NCBI RefSeq assembly: GCF_007922615.2
Contig: NZ_CP042301.2
Location: forward strand, 3,162,001 to 3,226,000
Reading direction: 5' to 3'
Source: Nitratireductor mangrovi
Lineage (GTDB): Bacteria; Pseudomonadota; Alphaproteobacteria; Rhizobiales; Rhizobiaceae
Length of the DNA stretch: 64,000 nt
The notes under the pieces were generated by a model. It worked only from the letters and a program-made list of their open reading frames with translations, was not told the DNA's origin and did not search any database. The position numbers were made by a program, and so were the translations under genes. The stretch's first letter is position 1, and each line of letters opens with the position of its first letter. Of this stretch, positions 9,116-18,571 are shown in pieces.

Positions 9116-9963
9116 GGGATACCACGATCACCGGCCGCAGCTATTACGCGCCGCAGGGCGGGCTGCCGCCGCAGACGCAACTGCTCACCGACCGCGCCGT
9201 CTTCACCGACGCCTATGCCGTGATTCCCAAGGGGGTGATGAGCGACATCGTCACCAGCTGCCTGCCGTTCTGGGAAGAGACCCGCTGCTGGGTGCTGTCG
9301 CGGCCGCTTTCGGGTTTCGCCGAGACGTTCTCGCAATACATCATGGAGGTCGGCCCCGGCGGCGGCAGCGACCGGCCCGAACCGGACCCTGAGGCCGAGG
9401 GCGTGCTGTTCGTGGTCGAGGGCGAACTGACCGTGACGCTGGACGGCGAGGCACGCCGGCTGAAGCCGGGCTGGTACGGCTTCATTCCGCCGGCGAGCGA
9501 CTGGCAGGTGCGCAATCTCGGCGCCGTGCCGGCGCGTTTCCACTGGATCCGCAAGGCCTACGAGCGCGTCGACGGCATCGACGCGCCCGAGCCGATCTTC
9601 GTCGACGAGGCCGATGTTGCGCCGAACCCGATGCCCGGCACCGACGGCAAATGGGCGACCACCCGCTTCGTCGACCCGGCCGACATGCGCCACGACATGC
9701 ATGTCACCGTGGTGACCTTCGAGCCCGGCGCGGTGATCCCGTTCGCCGAGACCCATGTCATGGAGCACGGGCTTTACGTGCTCGAAGGCAAGGCCGTCTA
9801 CCGGCTCAACCAGGACTGGGTCGAGGTCGAGGCCGGCGACTATATGTGGCTGCGCGCCTTCTGCCCGCAGGCCTGCTATGCCGGCGGTCCGGGCCAGTTC
9901 CGCTATCTGCTCTACAAGGACGTGAACCGGCACATGAAGCTGGGTCGGGCGAAAGGCCTTTAG
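9112..9963 (+). CDS. allE: (S)-ureidoglycine aminohydrolase, two-cupin enzyme
   Basis: Releases ammonia from (S)-ureidoglycine to give (S)-ureidoglycolate. The 283 residues hold two cupin barrels (roughly 60-130 and 185-270). The second carries the metal-binding pattern ending MEHGLYVLEGKAVYRL. The start SYYAPQGGLPPQT and the ending DVNRHMKLGR are typical of YlbA/UGHY proteins. The start codon overlaps the puuE-uraD stop as ATGA, giving tight coupling. The enzyme needs ureidoglycine, which is made by allantoate amidohydrolase; no such gene is in this window. Confidence 0.93.
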   Translation: MRDTTITGRSYYAPQGGLPPQTQLLTDRAVFTDAYAVIPKGVMSDIVTSCLPFWEETRCWVLSRPLSGFAETFSQYIMEVGPGGGSDRPEPDPEAEGVLFVVEGELTVTLDGEARRLKPGWYGFIPPASDWQVRNLGAVPARFHWIRKAYERVDGIDAPEPIFVDEADVAPNPMPGTDGKWATTRFVDPADMRHDMHVTVVTFEPGAVIPFAETHVMEHGLYVLEGKAVYRLNQDWVEVEAGDYMWLRAFCPQACYAGGPGQFRYLLYKDVNRHMKLGRAKGL

Positions 9964-10014
9964 AGTGACGGAAATGCCGGTGCCTCCAGAATCCATTGCA
10001 GCGATGTCGGCCTC

Positions 10015-10518
10015 ATGACCCGGACGCTAACCGCCCGGCCCCTCACCCGCGAAGCCTTCGCGCCCTTCGGCGACGTACTCGATACGGACTGGCCAAATCA
10101 CTTTGCGATCAACAACGGCAAGTGCGAGCGTTACCACGACCTTGCCGCGGTCGAAGCCGAAGGCCCCGCGGCCCGGGTGCTGATCTCGATCTTCAAGGGC
10201 ACGCCTTACGAGATGCCGCTCAAGCTTGGCATGGTCGAACGCCACCCGCTCGGAAGCCAGGCCTTCATGCCGCTGTCGCCGGCGCCGTTCCTGGTCGTGG
10301 TCTGCCCGGATGGCAACGGCGAACCGGGCGAACCCCGGGCCTTCGTGACCGCGCCCGGTCAGGGCGTCAGCTACCGGCGCAAGACCTGGCACGCCGTCCT
10401 GACCCCGATCGGCGCGCCGCAGGATTTCCTGGTCGTCGACCGCGGCGGCGAGGGGTCGAACCTGGAAGAGTTCTTCTTCGAGAAGCCATGGCTGGTGCAA
10501 TTGCCGGAGGCCGCATGA
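10015..10518 (+). CDS. allA: Ureidoglycolate lyase
   Basis: Splits ureidoglycolate into glyoxylate and urea, the last step of the pathway. It is 167 residues, the normal AllA length. Recognisable stretches are LTREAFAPFGDVLD near the start, ISIFKGTPYEMPLKL, MVERHPLGSQAFMPL, and GVSYRRKTWHAVLTPI with the conserved histidine. The start lies 51 bases after allE in the same direction, and its stop overlaps the next start (ATGA at 10515), so it sits mid-operon. Confidence 0.93.
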   Translation: MTRTLTARPLTREAFAPFGDVLDTDWPNHFAINNGKCERYHDLAAVEAEGPAARVLISIFKGTPYEMPLKLGMVERHPLGSQAFMPLSPAPFLVVVCPDGNGEPGEPRAFVTAPGQGVSYRRKTWHAVLTPIGAPQDFLVVDRGGEGSNLEEFFFEKPWLVQLPEAA

Positions 10519-11108
10519 CCGACGCCAAGTTCATCGAACGCCTGCTCGACGTGATCGAGAACGACATCGTGCCGAAGACCGCAGCCGGCGTCGACGCCGG
10601 CAACAAGCTCTTCGGTGCAGCGATCCTGAAAAAGTCCGACCTCTCGGTCGTCATCGCCGAAACCAACAACGAGATGGAAAACCCGCTCTGGCACGGCGAG
10701 GTGCATGCGCTGAAACGCTTTTACGAACTGCCGGCGTCGTCCCGCCCCGACACCCGCGACTGCGTCTTCGTCGCCACCCACGAACCCTGCTCGCTGTGCC
10801 TGTCGGCGATCACCTGGACCGGCTTCGACAATTTCCATTTCCTGTTCAGCCACGAGGATTCGCGCGATTCCTTCGCCATTCCGCACGACCTGAAGATCCT
10901 CAAGGAGGTCTTCACGCTAGATCCCGGCGGCTACAACATGACAAACGCCTATTGGACCGGCCATTCGATCCGCCGGCTGGTCACGGCGTTGCCGGAGGCG
11001 GACCGTTCCCGGCTGGATGCTCGCATCGCAGCGATCGGCCGGCAATACGATGCGCTGTCGGCCGAATATCAGGACGGCAAGGCCGACAACGCCATCCCGC
11101 TGAACTGA
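10515..11108 (+). CDS. Zinc-dependent deaminase, guanine-deaminase-like
   Basis: A cytidine-deaminase-fold enzyme of 197 residues. Zinc ligands and catalytic residue are clear: His60 and Glu62 in WHGEVHAL, and Cys92 and Cys95 in EPCSLC. The start overlaps the allA stop by 4 bases. At the end of a purine-to-glyoxylate operon the likely role is to deaminate guanine to xanthine, feeding XdhAB. The family also contains tRNA-adenosine and other nucleoside deaminases, so substrate is inferred from context only. The C-terminal 60 residues (WTGHSIRRLV onward) extend past the usual guanine deaminase length. Confidence 0.82.
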   Translation: MTDAKFIERLLDVIENDIVPKTAAGVDAGNKLFGAAILKKSDLSVVIAETNNEMENPLWHGEVHALKRFYELPASSRPDTRDCVFVATHEPCSLCLSAITWTGFDNFHFLFSHEDSRDSFAIPHDLKILKEVFTLDPGGYNMTNAYWTGHSIRRLVTALPEADRSRLDARIAAIGRQYDALSAEYQDGKADNAIPLN

Positions 11109-11226
11109 TACGACGTTCACCGGCGGGACGGGCCTGCTTGTGGACCTGGCCTGAAATCGTCGGCGCAGGTCGCCGGCGGGGTTGCGTCGCCGACGGGGCT
11201 GTGCCTCCTTGGCGCTAGGCAATCCC

Positions 11227-13221
11227 ATGAAGACCATCACCGATTTCCCGCGCCAGGTCGTCGAACATCCTGATCTTGGCATCGTCATGCCGGACGGCTG
11301 CCGGCTGTCGGTGCGTGTCTGGATGCCCGAGGACGCCGAGGCCGATCCCGTCCCCGCGATTGTCGAGCACCTGCCCTACCGCAAGCGCGACGGCACGACG
11401 GCGCGCGACTGCCTCACCCATCCCTGGTTCGCCGGCCACGGCTATGCCTGCCTCAGGGTCGACATGCGCGGCAACGGCGATTCCGAAGGGCTGATGGAGG
11501 ACGAATACACCGAGCAGGAACTGCAGGACGCCTGCGACGTCATCGCCTGGGCCGCCGCCCAGCCCTGGTGCAACGGCAATGTCGGCATGATGGGCATTTC
11601 CTGGGGCGGCTTCAACGCGTTGCAGGTAGCGGCCAAGCAGCCGCCGGCGCTGAAGGCGATCATCACGCTGTGCTCGACCGACGACCGCTACGCCGACGAC
11701 ATCCACTACAAGGGTGGCCTGCTGCTCAACGAGAACATGGGCTGGGGCGCGACCATGCTGTCCTATTCCTCGCGGCCGCCGGACCCGGCGCTGGTCGGCG
11801 AGCGATGGCGCGAGATGTGGCTCGAGCGGCTCGACAACCAGCCGCTGCTCACCGCGACATGGCTGCGCCACCAGGCCCGCGATGGCTACTGGAAACGCGG
11901 CTCGGTCTGCGAGGACTTTTCGGCGATCAGGGCGGCGACCCTGGCGATCGGCGGCTGGGGCGACGCCTACAAGAACGCCGTCGGGCGGCTGGTCAGCGGC
12001 ATCACCCATGCGCCGGCAAAAGGCATCGTTGGCCCATGGATCCACAAATACCCGCATTTCGCCGTGCCGCAGCCGGCAATCGGTTTCCTGCAGGAAGCGC
12101 GACGCTGGTGGGACCGCTGGCTGAAGGATATCGACACCGGCGTCGAACATGACCCGGCGATGCGGCTCTACGTGATGGACTCCGCGCCGCCGAAGGAATG
12201 GTACGAAGTGCGTGACGGTCGCTGGATCGCCGAGCGCAAGTGGCCATCGCCGGCGATCCCGGAGCGCAGGCTGGCGCTCGGGTCCGAACTCACCTGCGCG
12301 CAGGCATTGCCCGCCGCGATCTGCTCGCCGCAGGACACCGGCATGGCGGGCGGCGAATATTGCGCGATCTGGCTCGGCCCGGAGCTGCCGGGCGACCAGC
12401 GTGAGGACGACCGGAAGTCTCTGTGTTTCGAGATGCCGGTGGCCGAGGACATGGAGATCGTCGGCGGTCCGGTCGCCACGCTGCGGCTCGTTGCCGACAG
12501 GCCGGCGGCAATGGTGGCCATCAGGTTGTGCGACGTCCATCCCGACGGCGCATCGACCCGCATCACCTATGGCGTGCTCAACCTCACGCACCGCAACGGG
12601 CACGAAACGCCAGTCGCCATCGAGCCGGGCGAGGAGATGGAAATCGCCCTCCGCCTCGACGACATCGCCTACCGGGTGCCGGCCGGGCACACCCTGCGGC
12701 TGGCCGTTTCGTCGGCATGCTGGCCGCTGGTGTGGCCCTCGCCGGAGAAGGTGACGCTGATGGTGCATGGCGGCGAGCTGGCCCTGCCGCTGCGGCCGCC
12801 GGCGAAGGAGCCCGAATGGGCTTTCGAGGAACCGGAAGGGGCAACGCCGTGGCGAACCGAGACGCTGCGCGCGGCCTCCAACAGCCGTAACGTCGAGCAT
12901 GATCCCGCGACCGGCGCGGTGACGCTTTCGATCCGCGACGATTTCGGCGAGAAGCGCGACCTCGACCATGGGCTCGCCCACGGCTCGCTGGCGCGCGAAA
13001 GCTGGACCATCCATCCCGACGACCCGCTTTCGGCGCGTGGCACCGCCGAGTGGACGCAGACCTTCGACCGCGACGACTGGTCGGCCCGCACCGAGACCTC
13101 GATCGTGATGTCGTCGGACGCCGGCCATTTCGAACTCACGGCCCGGATCGAGGCCTATGAGGACGACCGCCTGGTGTTCGAACGCCGGTTCCACGACAGG
13201 ATCCCGCGTCATGGCGTCTAG
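11227..13221 (+). CDS. CocE/NonD-family serine hydrolase (S15 peptidase fold)
   Basis: An alpha/beta hydrolase of 664 residues with the X-prolyl dipeptidyl-peptidase/cocaine-esterase layout. The nucleophile motif is GISWGG (about residue 122), the likely acid is in GGWGDAYKN and the histidine in GPWIHKYPH. A C-terminal jelly-roll domain follows, with RLRLAV-type strands and ACWPLVWPSPE. The ATG at 11227 matches family starts. It stands alone between the purine operon and a Dpp-like importer on the same strand, so peptide or amide/ester cleavage of an imported compound is plausible. No signal peptide is visible, so it should be cytoplasmic. Substrate unknown. Confidence 0.88.
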   Translation: MKTITDFPRQVVEHPDLGIVMPDGCRLSVRVWMPEDAEADPVPAIVEHLPYRKRDGTTARDCLTHPWFAGHGYACLRVDMRGNGDSEGLMEDEYTEQELQDACDVIAWAAAQPWCNGNVGMMGISWGGFNALQVAAKQPPALKAIITLCSTDDRYADDIHYKGGLLLNENMGWGATMLSYSSRPPDPALVGERWREMWLERLDNQPLLTATWLRHQARDGYWKRGSVCEDFSAIRAATLAIGGWGDAYKNAVGRLVSGITHAPAKGIVGPWIHKYPHFAVPQPAIGFLQEARRWWDRWLKDIDTGVEHDPAMRLYVMDSAPPKEWYEVRDGRWIAERKWPSPAIPERRLALGSELTCAQALPAAICSPQDTGMAGGEYCAIWLGPELPGDQREDDRKSLCFEMPVAEDMEIVGGPVATLRLVADRPAAMVAIRLCDVHPDGASTRITYGVLNLTHRNGHETPVAIEPGEEMEIALRLDDIAYRVPAGHTLRLAVSSACWPLVWPSPEKVTLMVHGGELALPLRPPAKEPEWAFEEPEGATPWRTETLRAASNSRNVEHDPATGAVTLSIRDDFGEKRDLDHGLAHGSLARESWTIHPDDPLSARGTAEWTQTFDRDDWSARTETSIVMSSDAGHFELTARIEAYEDDRLVFERRFHDRIPRHGV

Positions 13222-13486
13222 TCCGGAGCGCCCGCCGGAGACGACGGAATGTCAGGACCGGCTGCCAACCAGTCTTGCGCCGGCGACAGGCCGACCGCGT
13301 TTTAAGAGTGAAATCAACGGTCAATGAGAGGCGCGGGCAGGCCGTCCGCGCGCTGGTTGGAACCGTTTACGCCAGGGAATGTCGCTTTCCGTCTTGCGGT
13401 CCGGGCATCGTTGGCCCCAATATTCCTGACAAAGAGAGGCCGCATGATCGGCCCCAGGGGCAACCTAACAGAGTGAGGAGCTGTCA

Positions 13487-15073
13487 ATGTCGAAAGAACT
13501 CGAATATCTGAGCCGCAGGGTGGCTGCCGGCAAGCTGAGCCGGCGTGATTTCCTGGGGCGCGCGGCGGCGCTGGGCATCACCGCGCCGTTCGCCAACACG
13601 CTGCTTTCGACCGCGGCGAGCGCCCAGGAGCCGGTCAAGGGCGGTATCCTCAAGGCGGGCATCCAGGGCGGCGAAGCGACCAACAGCCTCGACCCCGCGA
13701 CGTTCCTGAGCCAGGTTCCGTTCAACTTCGGCAAATGCTGGGGCGAATATCTGGTGGCACTGGCCGAGGACGGCCTGGAAAACCGGCTTGCCGAAGAATA
13801 TGGCGCATCCGACGACGCCAAGGTCTGGACCTTCAAGATCCGGCAGGACGTCGAGTTCCACAACGGCAAGACCGTCACCGCCGAGGATGTGGTGGCGACG
13901 CTCGAGCGCCATTCCAACGAGGACTCCAAGTCCGGCGCCCTCGGCATCATGCGCGGCATCGAAGGCCTCAAGGCGGATGGGCGCGATGTCGTGATCACCC
14001 TCAAGGAGCCGAACGCCGACCTGCCCTACCTGCTGGCCGACTATCACCTGATCATCCAGCCCGATGGCGGCAAGGACAACCCGGCAGCTGGCATCAGCGC
14101 CGGCCCCTACAAGGTGGCTGTGGACGAGCCTGGCGTGCGCCATGTCGGCGAGCGGTTCGCGAACTTCTGGCAGGCAGACCAGATGGGGCATGCCGACCAG
14201 GTGGAGATCATCGTCATCAACGACGCCACGGCCCGCGTGTCGGCGCTCCAGGGCGGCCAGGTGCACATGATCAACCGCGTCGAGCCCAAGATCGTCGATC
14301 TGGTCAAGCGGGTTCCCAATGTCGAGATCAAGACGCTTTCCGGTCCCGGACACTACGTCTTCATCATGCATTGCAATACCGCTCCTTTCGACAACAACGA
14401 CCTGCGCATGGCGCTGAAGCTGGCGATGAACCGCCAGGAGATGGTCGACAAGATCCTCCGGGGCTACGGCACGGCCGGCAATGATTTTCCGATCAATGCC
14501 TCCTATCCGCTGTTTGCCGACGACATCGAGCAGAGGACCTTCGATCCCGACAAGGCCAAGTTCCACTTCCAGAAGTCCGGCCATGACGGGCCGGTGCTCC
14601 TGCGCACTTCCGACGTCGCCTTCCCGGGGGCGGTGGATGCCGCTCAGCTCTACCAGCAGAGCTGCGCGCAGGCCGGCATCACCATCGAGATCAAGCGCGA
14701 GCCGGGCGACGGATACTGGTCGGAGGTCTGGAACAAGCAGCCCTTCTCGACGTCCTACTGGGGCGGGCGGCCGACGCAGGACCAGATGTACTCCACGGCC
14801 TACCTCTCCACGGCCGACTGGAACGACACGCGCTTCTTCAACGAGCGTTTCGACAAGCTGCTCCTCGAAGCGCGTGCCGAGCTCGACCAGACCAAGCGCA
14901 AGGAACTCTACCGCGAGATGGCGCTGATCGTACGCGACGAGGGTGGTCTGATCTGCCCGATGTTCAACCAGTACATCGATGCCGTTTCCGACAAGGTCGC
15001 CGGTTACGGCGGCGGCGTGAACCACGAACTGATGGACGGATACGCGCTGGCCAAGTGCTGGCTCACCGCCTGA
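13487..15073 (+). CDS. Dipeptide/oligopeptide-type ABC substrate-binding protein, Tat-exported
   Basis: A periplasmic binding protein of family 5, 528 residues. The N-terminus carries a twin-arginine signal (SRRDFLG at about 18-24, then a hydrophobic stretch ending near ASAQE). The body has the SBP_bac_5 pattern with WTFKIRQDVEFHNGKTVTAEDV. Export by Tat suggests folding before export. The start follows GAGTGAGGAG. It is the first gene of a four-gene importer unit. The 265 bases upstream (13222-13486) hold no gene; a weak CTTGCG-like -35 lies near 13395. Confidence 0.92.
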   Translation: MSKELEYLSRRVAAGKLSRRDFLGRAAALGITAPFANTLLSTAASAQEPVKGGILKAGIQGGEATNSLDPATFLSQVPFNFGKCWGEYLVALAEDGLENRLAEEYGASDDAKVWTFKIRQDVEFHNGKTVTAEDVVATLERHSNEDSKSGALGIMRGIEGLKADGRDVVITLKEPNADLPYLLADYHLIIQPDGGKDNPAAGISAGPYKVAVDEPGVRHVGERFANFWQADQMGHADQVEIIVINDATARVSALQGGQVHMINRVEPKIVDLVKRVPNVEIKTLSGPGHYVFIMHCNTAPFDNNDLRMALKLAMNRQEMVDKILRGYGTAGNDFPINASYPLFADDIEQRTFDPDKAKFHFQKSGHDGPVLLRTSDVAFPGAVDAAQLYQQSCAQAGITIEIKREPGDGYWSEVWNKQPFSTSYWGGRPTQDQMYSTAYLSTADWNDTRFFNERFDKLLLEARAELDQTKRKELYREMALIVRDEGGLICPMFNQYIDAVSDKVAGYGGGVNHELMDGYALAKCWLTA

Positions 15074-15089
15074 CGCGGCCGTATCCTCG

Positions 15090-16049
15090 ATGAGTTCTCC
15101 GATCCTCAAGTTGATCGCCCAGCGCATTGCGCTGGGCGTTCTTCTCCTCTTCGCGGTTTCCGTGCTGATCTTCACCGGGACGCAGATCCTGCCTGGTGAC
15201 GTGGCCCAGTCGATCCTCGGGCAATCCGCGACCCCGGAGGCGCTCGCCAACCTGCGCAAGGAACTTGGCCTCAACGAGCCGGCCGTCGTCCGCTATTTCA
15301 GCTGGCTCGGCGGCGTCATGACGGGGGATCTCGGCACCGCGCTGACCAGCCGTCAGGAAATCACGACAACCCTCATGCCGCGCCTGTGGAACACCCTGTT
15401 CCTTGCCTTCTGGGCAGCCGTCGTTTCCGTGCCGCTCGCCATCCTGCTCGGCCTTCTTGCCGTGCGCTACCGCAACGGACCGATTGACAAGTCCATTTCA
15501 GGCTTCGCGCTGGCCTCGACCTCCTTGCCCGAGTTCTTCATCGGCTACCTGCTGATCTATTTCTTTGCGGTGAAGCTGCAGTGGTTCCCGTCGATCTCGA
15601 CCGTCTATGACGGCATGCCGTTCCTCGACAAGCTGCGCGCCATCGTTCTGCCGGCGACGGCGCTGGTGCTCGTCGTGCTGGCGCACATGATGCGCATGAC
15701 GCGCGCCGCGATCCTCAACGTCATGCAGTCGGCCTACATCGAAACCGCCGAGCTCAAGGGGCTTTCGGCACTCGACATCATCCGCCGGCATGCCTTTCCG
15801 AACGCCATCGCCCCGATCGTCAACGTGGTGATGCTCAATCTTGCCTTCCTCGTCGTGGGCGTCGTCGTCATCGAGGTGATCTTCGTCTATCCGGGCATGG
15901 GCCAGTATCTCGTCGATCACGTCTCCAAACGTGACGTTCCGGTGGTGCAGGCGGTGGGGTTGATCTTCGCGACGGTCTACATCAGCCTCAACATCGTTGC
16001 CGACATCGCTGCGATCGTCGCGAATCCGCGGCTCAGACATCCGAAATAG
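15090..16049 (+). CDS. Peptide-type ABC transporter permease (DppB-like)
   Basis: An inner-membrane permease of 319 residues with six predicted helices. The coupling (EAA) loop is visible as YIETAELKGLSALDIIRRHAFPNA-like sequence near residues 215-235. The N-terminal helix and the loop ILPGDVAQSILGQSATPE are typical of DppB/OppB. The start is 17 bases after the binding-protein stop. It pairs with the permease at 16062. Confidence 0.93.
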   Translation: MSSPILKLIAQRIALGVLLLFAVSVLIFTGTQILPGDVAQSILGQSATPEALANLRKELGLNEPAVVRYFSWLGGVMTGDLGTALTSRQEITTTLMPRLWNTLFLAFWAAVVSVPLAILLGLLAVRYRNGPIDKSISGFALASTSLPEFFIGYLLIYFFAVKLQWFPSISTVYDGMPFLDKLRAIVLPATALVLVVLAHMMRMTRAAILNVMQSAYIETAELKGLSALDIIRRHAFPNAIAPIVNVVMLNLAFLVVGVVVIEVIFVYPGMGQYLVDHVSKRDVPVVQAVGLIFATVYISLNIVADIAAIVANPRLRHPK

Positions 16050-16061
16050 GGGCGGCGGGAC

Positions 16062-16886
16062 ATGAATCTGCGACGCATCCCCCTTGGAGCCCTGCTGGGT
16101 CTCTTTTTCACAGCGCTGTTTCTGATCGCGGCAGTCTTCGCGCCTCTGATCGCACCGCACCCGATGAGTTCGATCGTCGGCGATGTCTGGGAACCCGCCT
16201 CTGCCGAGCATTGGCTGGGAACGGACAATCTCGGCCGCGACCTGCTCTCGCGCATGATCTACGGCGCCCGCACCACGATCTTCATCGCCGCCATGGCCAC
16301 GGCGCTGTCCTTCTCGCTCGGCGCCATCCTCGGCTTCACCGCGGCCGTGGTGGGCGGCTGGTTCGATACGATCATGTCCCGCTTCGTCGACCTCCTGATG
16401 TCGATCCCGACACTGATCTTCGGCCTCGTCGTCCTTTCGGTATTGCCTTCCACCATCCTCACCCTGATCCTCGTGATGGGCATCCTCGACTCGACCCGTG
16501 TCTACCGGCTGTCGCGCGCGGTCGCCGTCGACATCAACGTGATGGACTTCGTCGAAGCGGCCAAACTGCGCGGCGAGGGCATGGGCTGGATCATCTTCCG
16601 CGAGATCCTGCCCAACGCCCTTTCGCCGCTCGTCTCCGAACTCGGCCTCCGCTTCATCTTCGCGGTGCTGTTCCTGTCGGCGCTGTCCTTCCTGGGCCTC
16701 GGCGTGCAGCCGCCCGAGGCCGACTGGGGCGGGATGGTCAAGGAGAATAAGGACGGCATCGTGTTCGGCATCCCGGCCGCGCTGATCCCGGCGGCGGCGA
16801 TCGCCGCACTCGCCATCTCCGTGAACCTCGTCGCCGACTGGATTCTCAATCGCACGACAAGCCTGAAGGGAGGCCGCGGTGGCTGA
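16062..16886 (+). CDS. Peptide-type ABC transporter permease (DppC-like)
   Basis: The second permease of the importer, 274 residues. The N-terminal helix is followed by the DppC signature HWLGTDNLGRDLLSRMIYG, and the coupling loop reads FVEAAKLRGEGMGWIIFREI. It starts 13 bases after the first permease, and its last 8 bases overlap the GTG start of the fused ATPase gene. Confidence 0.93.
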   Translation: MNLRRIPLGALLGLFFTALFLIAAVFAPLIAPHPMSSIVGDVWEPASAEHWLGTDNLGRDLLSRMIYGARTTIFIAAMATALSFSLGAILGFTAAVVGGWFDTIMSRFVDLLMSIPTLIFGLVVLSVLPSTILTLILVMGILDSTRVYRLSRAVAVDINVMDFVEAAKLRGEGMGWIIFREILPNALSPLVSELGLRFIFAVLFLSALSFLGLGVQPPEADWGGMVKENKDGIVFGIPAALIPAAAIAALAISVNLVADWILNRTTSLKGGRGG

Positions 16887-18552
16887 CGCACCTACGCAGC
16901 CGGGCGGCAACGGCGCAGAGCCGCCGCTGCTCGACATCCGCAACCTCAGGATCGAGGCGACCGTCTATCCGCCCGGCGAAGATCCGCAAAACATCGTCAT
17001 CGTCGACGACGTGTCCCTGTCGCTACAGAAAGGCAAGGTGCTCGGCCTGATCGGCGAGTCCGGTGCCGGCAAGTCGACCATCGGCTTGTCCTCGATGGCC
17101 TATGGCCGCGGCGGCGTCCGCATCACCGGCGGCGAGATCTTTCTCAACGGCCGCGACATCCGCAAGGCCGGCATCGGCGGCCTGCGCCAGTTGCGTGGCC
17201 GCGAGGTCTGCTACGTCGCGCAGTCCGCGGCAGCGGCCTTCAATCCCGCCCACCAGCTCATGGACCAGGTGGTGGAGGCGGCGCTGGAACACGGCGTCGC
17301 CGGTCGCGCCGAAGCGGAAAAGCGCGCCGTGCGGCTGTTCCGCAAGCTCAGCCTGCCCGACCCGGACAATATCGGCCGCCGCTACCCGCACCAGGTTTCG
17401 GGCGGTCAGCTGCAGCGCGTCATGACGGCGATGGCACTGTGCCCGGAGCCCGACCTGATCGTCTTCGACGAGCCGACGACGGCGCTCGACGTCACCACTC
17501 AGATCGACGTGCTGGCTGCGATCAAGGACGCGATCCGGGACACCGGCGTCGCGGCCCTCTACATCACGCACGACCTGGCCGTGGTCGCCCAGGTGTCCGA
17601 CGAGATCATGGTGCTGCGCCATGGCAAGCTGGTCGAATGGGGCGATACCCAGCAGATCATTACCAAACCGCGCCGCGAATACACCAACCAGCTCGTTTCC
17701 GTGCACGAGATCGAGCACAAGGAGAAGGAGCCGGTCGGCGAACCGGTGCTGAAGGTGGAAGGCGTCACTGCCGCCTATGGCGGCACGGCGATCGACGTTC
17801 TGAAGAACGTGTCGGTCGAAATCAGGCCTGGCCAGACCCTCGCGGTGGTCGGCGAATCCGGCTCCGGCAAGTCGACGCTGGCGCGCGCCATCACCGGGCT
17901 CTTGCCGCCACGCGAAGGCGCAATCCATTTCGATGGCCGCACCCTGCCGGCAAGACTGGCGGACCGGACGCGGGACGATCTGCGTGAACTGCAGATGATC
18001 TACCAGATGGCCGACGTCGCCATGAACCCGCGCCAGACCGTCGGCACCATCATCGGCCGGCCGCTGGAATTCTATTTCGGCCTCAGGGGCCGCGAGCGCG
18101 ACCGGAAGGTCTCCGAACTGCTCGACAAGATCGAGATGGGCGACGGGTTTGTCGACCGCTACCCCGCCGAGCTCTCCGGCGGCCAGAAGCAGCGCGTCTG
18201 CATCGCCCGCGCGCTCGCCGCGAGCCCGAAGCTGATCATCTGCGACGAGGTGACCAGCGCGCTCGACCCGCTGGTTGCCAACGGCATCCTGCGGCTGCTG
18301 CTCGAACTGCAGGAAGAAGAACAGGTCGCCTATCTGTTCATCACCCACGACCTCGCCACGGTGAAGTCGATCGCCGACGCCATCGCCGTCATGTATCGCG
18401 GCGCCGTGGTGCGTTACGGCCCCAAGAGCGAGGTGCTGGCGCCGCCCTTCGACGACTATACCGACCTGCTGCTGTCGTCGGTGCCGGAGATGGAGATCGG
18501 CTGGCTGGAAAAGGCAATCGCCGGACGCAAGATGGAAAGCGCCGGGAACTGA
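16879..18552 (+). CDS. Dual-ATPase ABC subunit (DppD-DppF fusion)
   Basis: Two ATPase domains on one chain of 557 residues. Domain 1 (about 14-270) shows GESGAGKST, SGGQLQR and VFDEPTTALD. Domain 2 (about 288-545) shows GESGSGKST, SGGQKQR and ICDEVTSALD. Each carries the extra C-terminal segment of the Opp/Dpp type (YTNQLV and YTDLLL). In many bacteria these are separate DppD and DppF genes; here both sites of the heterodimer are fused. The GTG start at 16879 follows AAGGGAGG and overlaps the permease stop. Confidence 0.94.
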   Translation: MADAPTQPGGNGAEPPLLDIRNLRIEATVYPPGEDPQNIVIVDDVSLSLQKGKVLGLIGESGAGKSTIGLSSMAYGRGGVRITGGEIFLNGRDIRKAGIGGLRQLRGREVCYVAQSAAAAFNPAHQLMDQVVEAALEHGVAGRAEAEKRAVRLFRKLSLPDPDNIGRRYPHQVSGGQLQRVMTAMALCPEPDLIVFDEPTTALDVTTQIDVLAAIKDAIRDTGVAALYITHDLAVVAQVSDEIMVLRHGKLVEWGDTQQIITKPRREYTNQLVSVHEIEHKEKEPVGEPVLKVEGVTAAYGGTAIDVLKNVSVEIRPGQTLAVVGESGSGKSTLARAITGLLPPREGAIHFDGRTLPARLADRTRDDLRELQMIYQMADVAMNPRQTVGTIIGRPLEFYFGLRGRERDRKVSELLDKIEMGDGFVDRYPAELSGGQKQRVCIARALAASPKLIICDEVTSALDPLVANGILRLLLELQEEEQVAYLFITHDLATVKSIADAIAVMYRGAVVRYGPKSEVLAPPFDDYTDLLLSSVPEMEIGWLEKAIAGRKMESAGN

Positions 18553-18571
18553 GGCCTCACCGCGTCACGCC

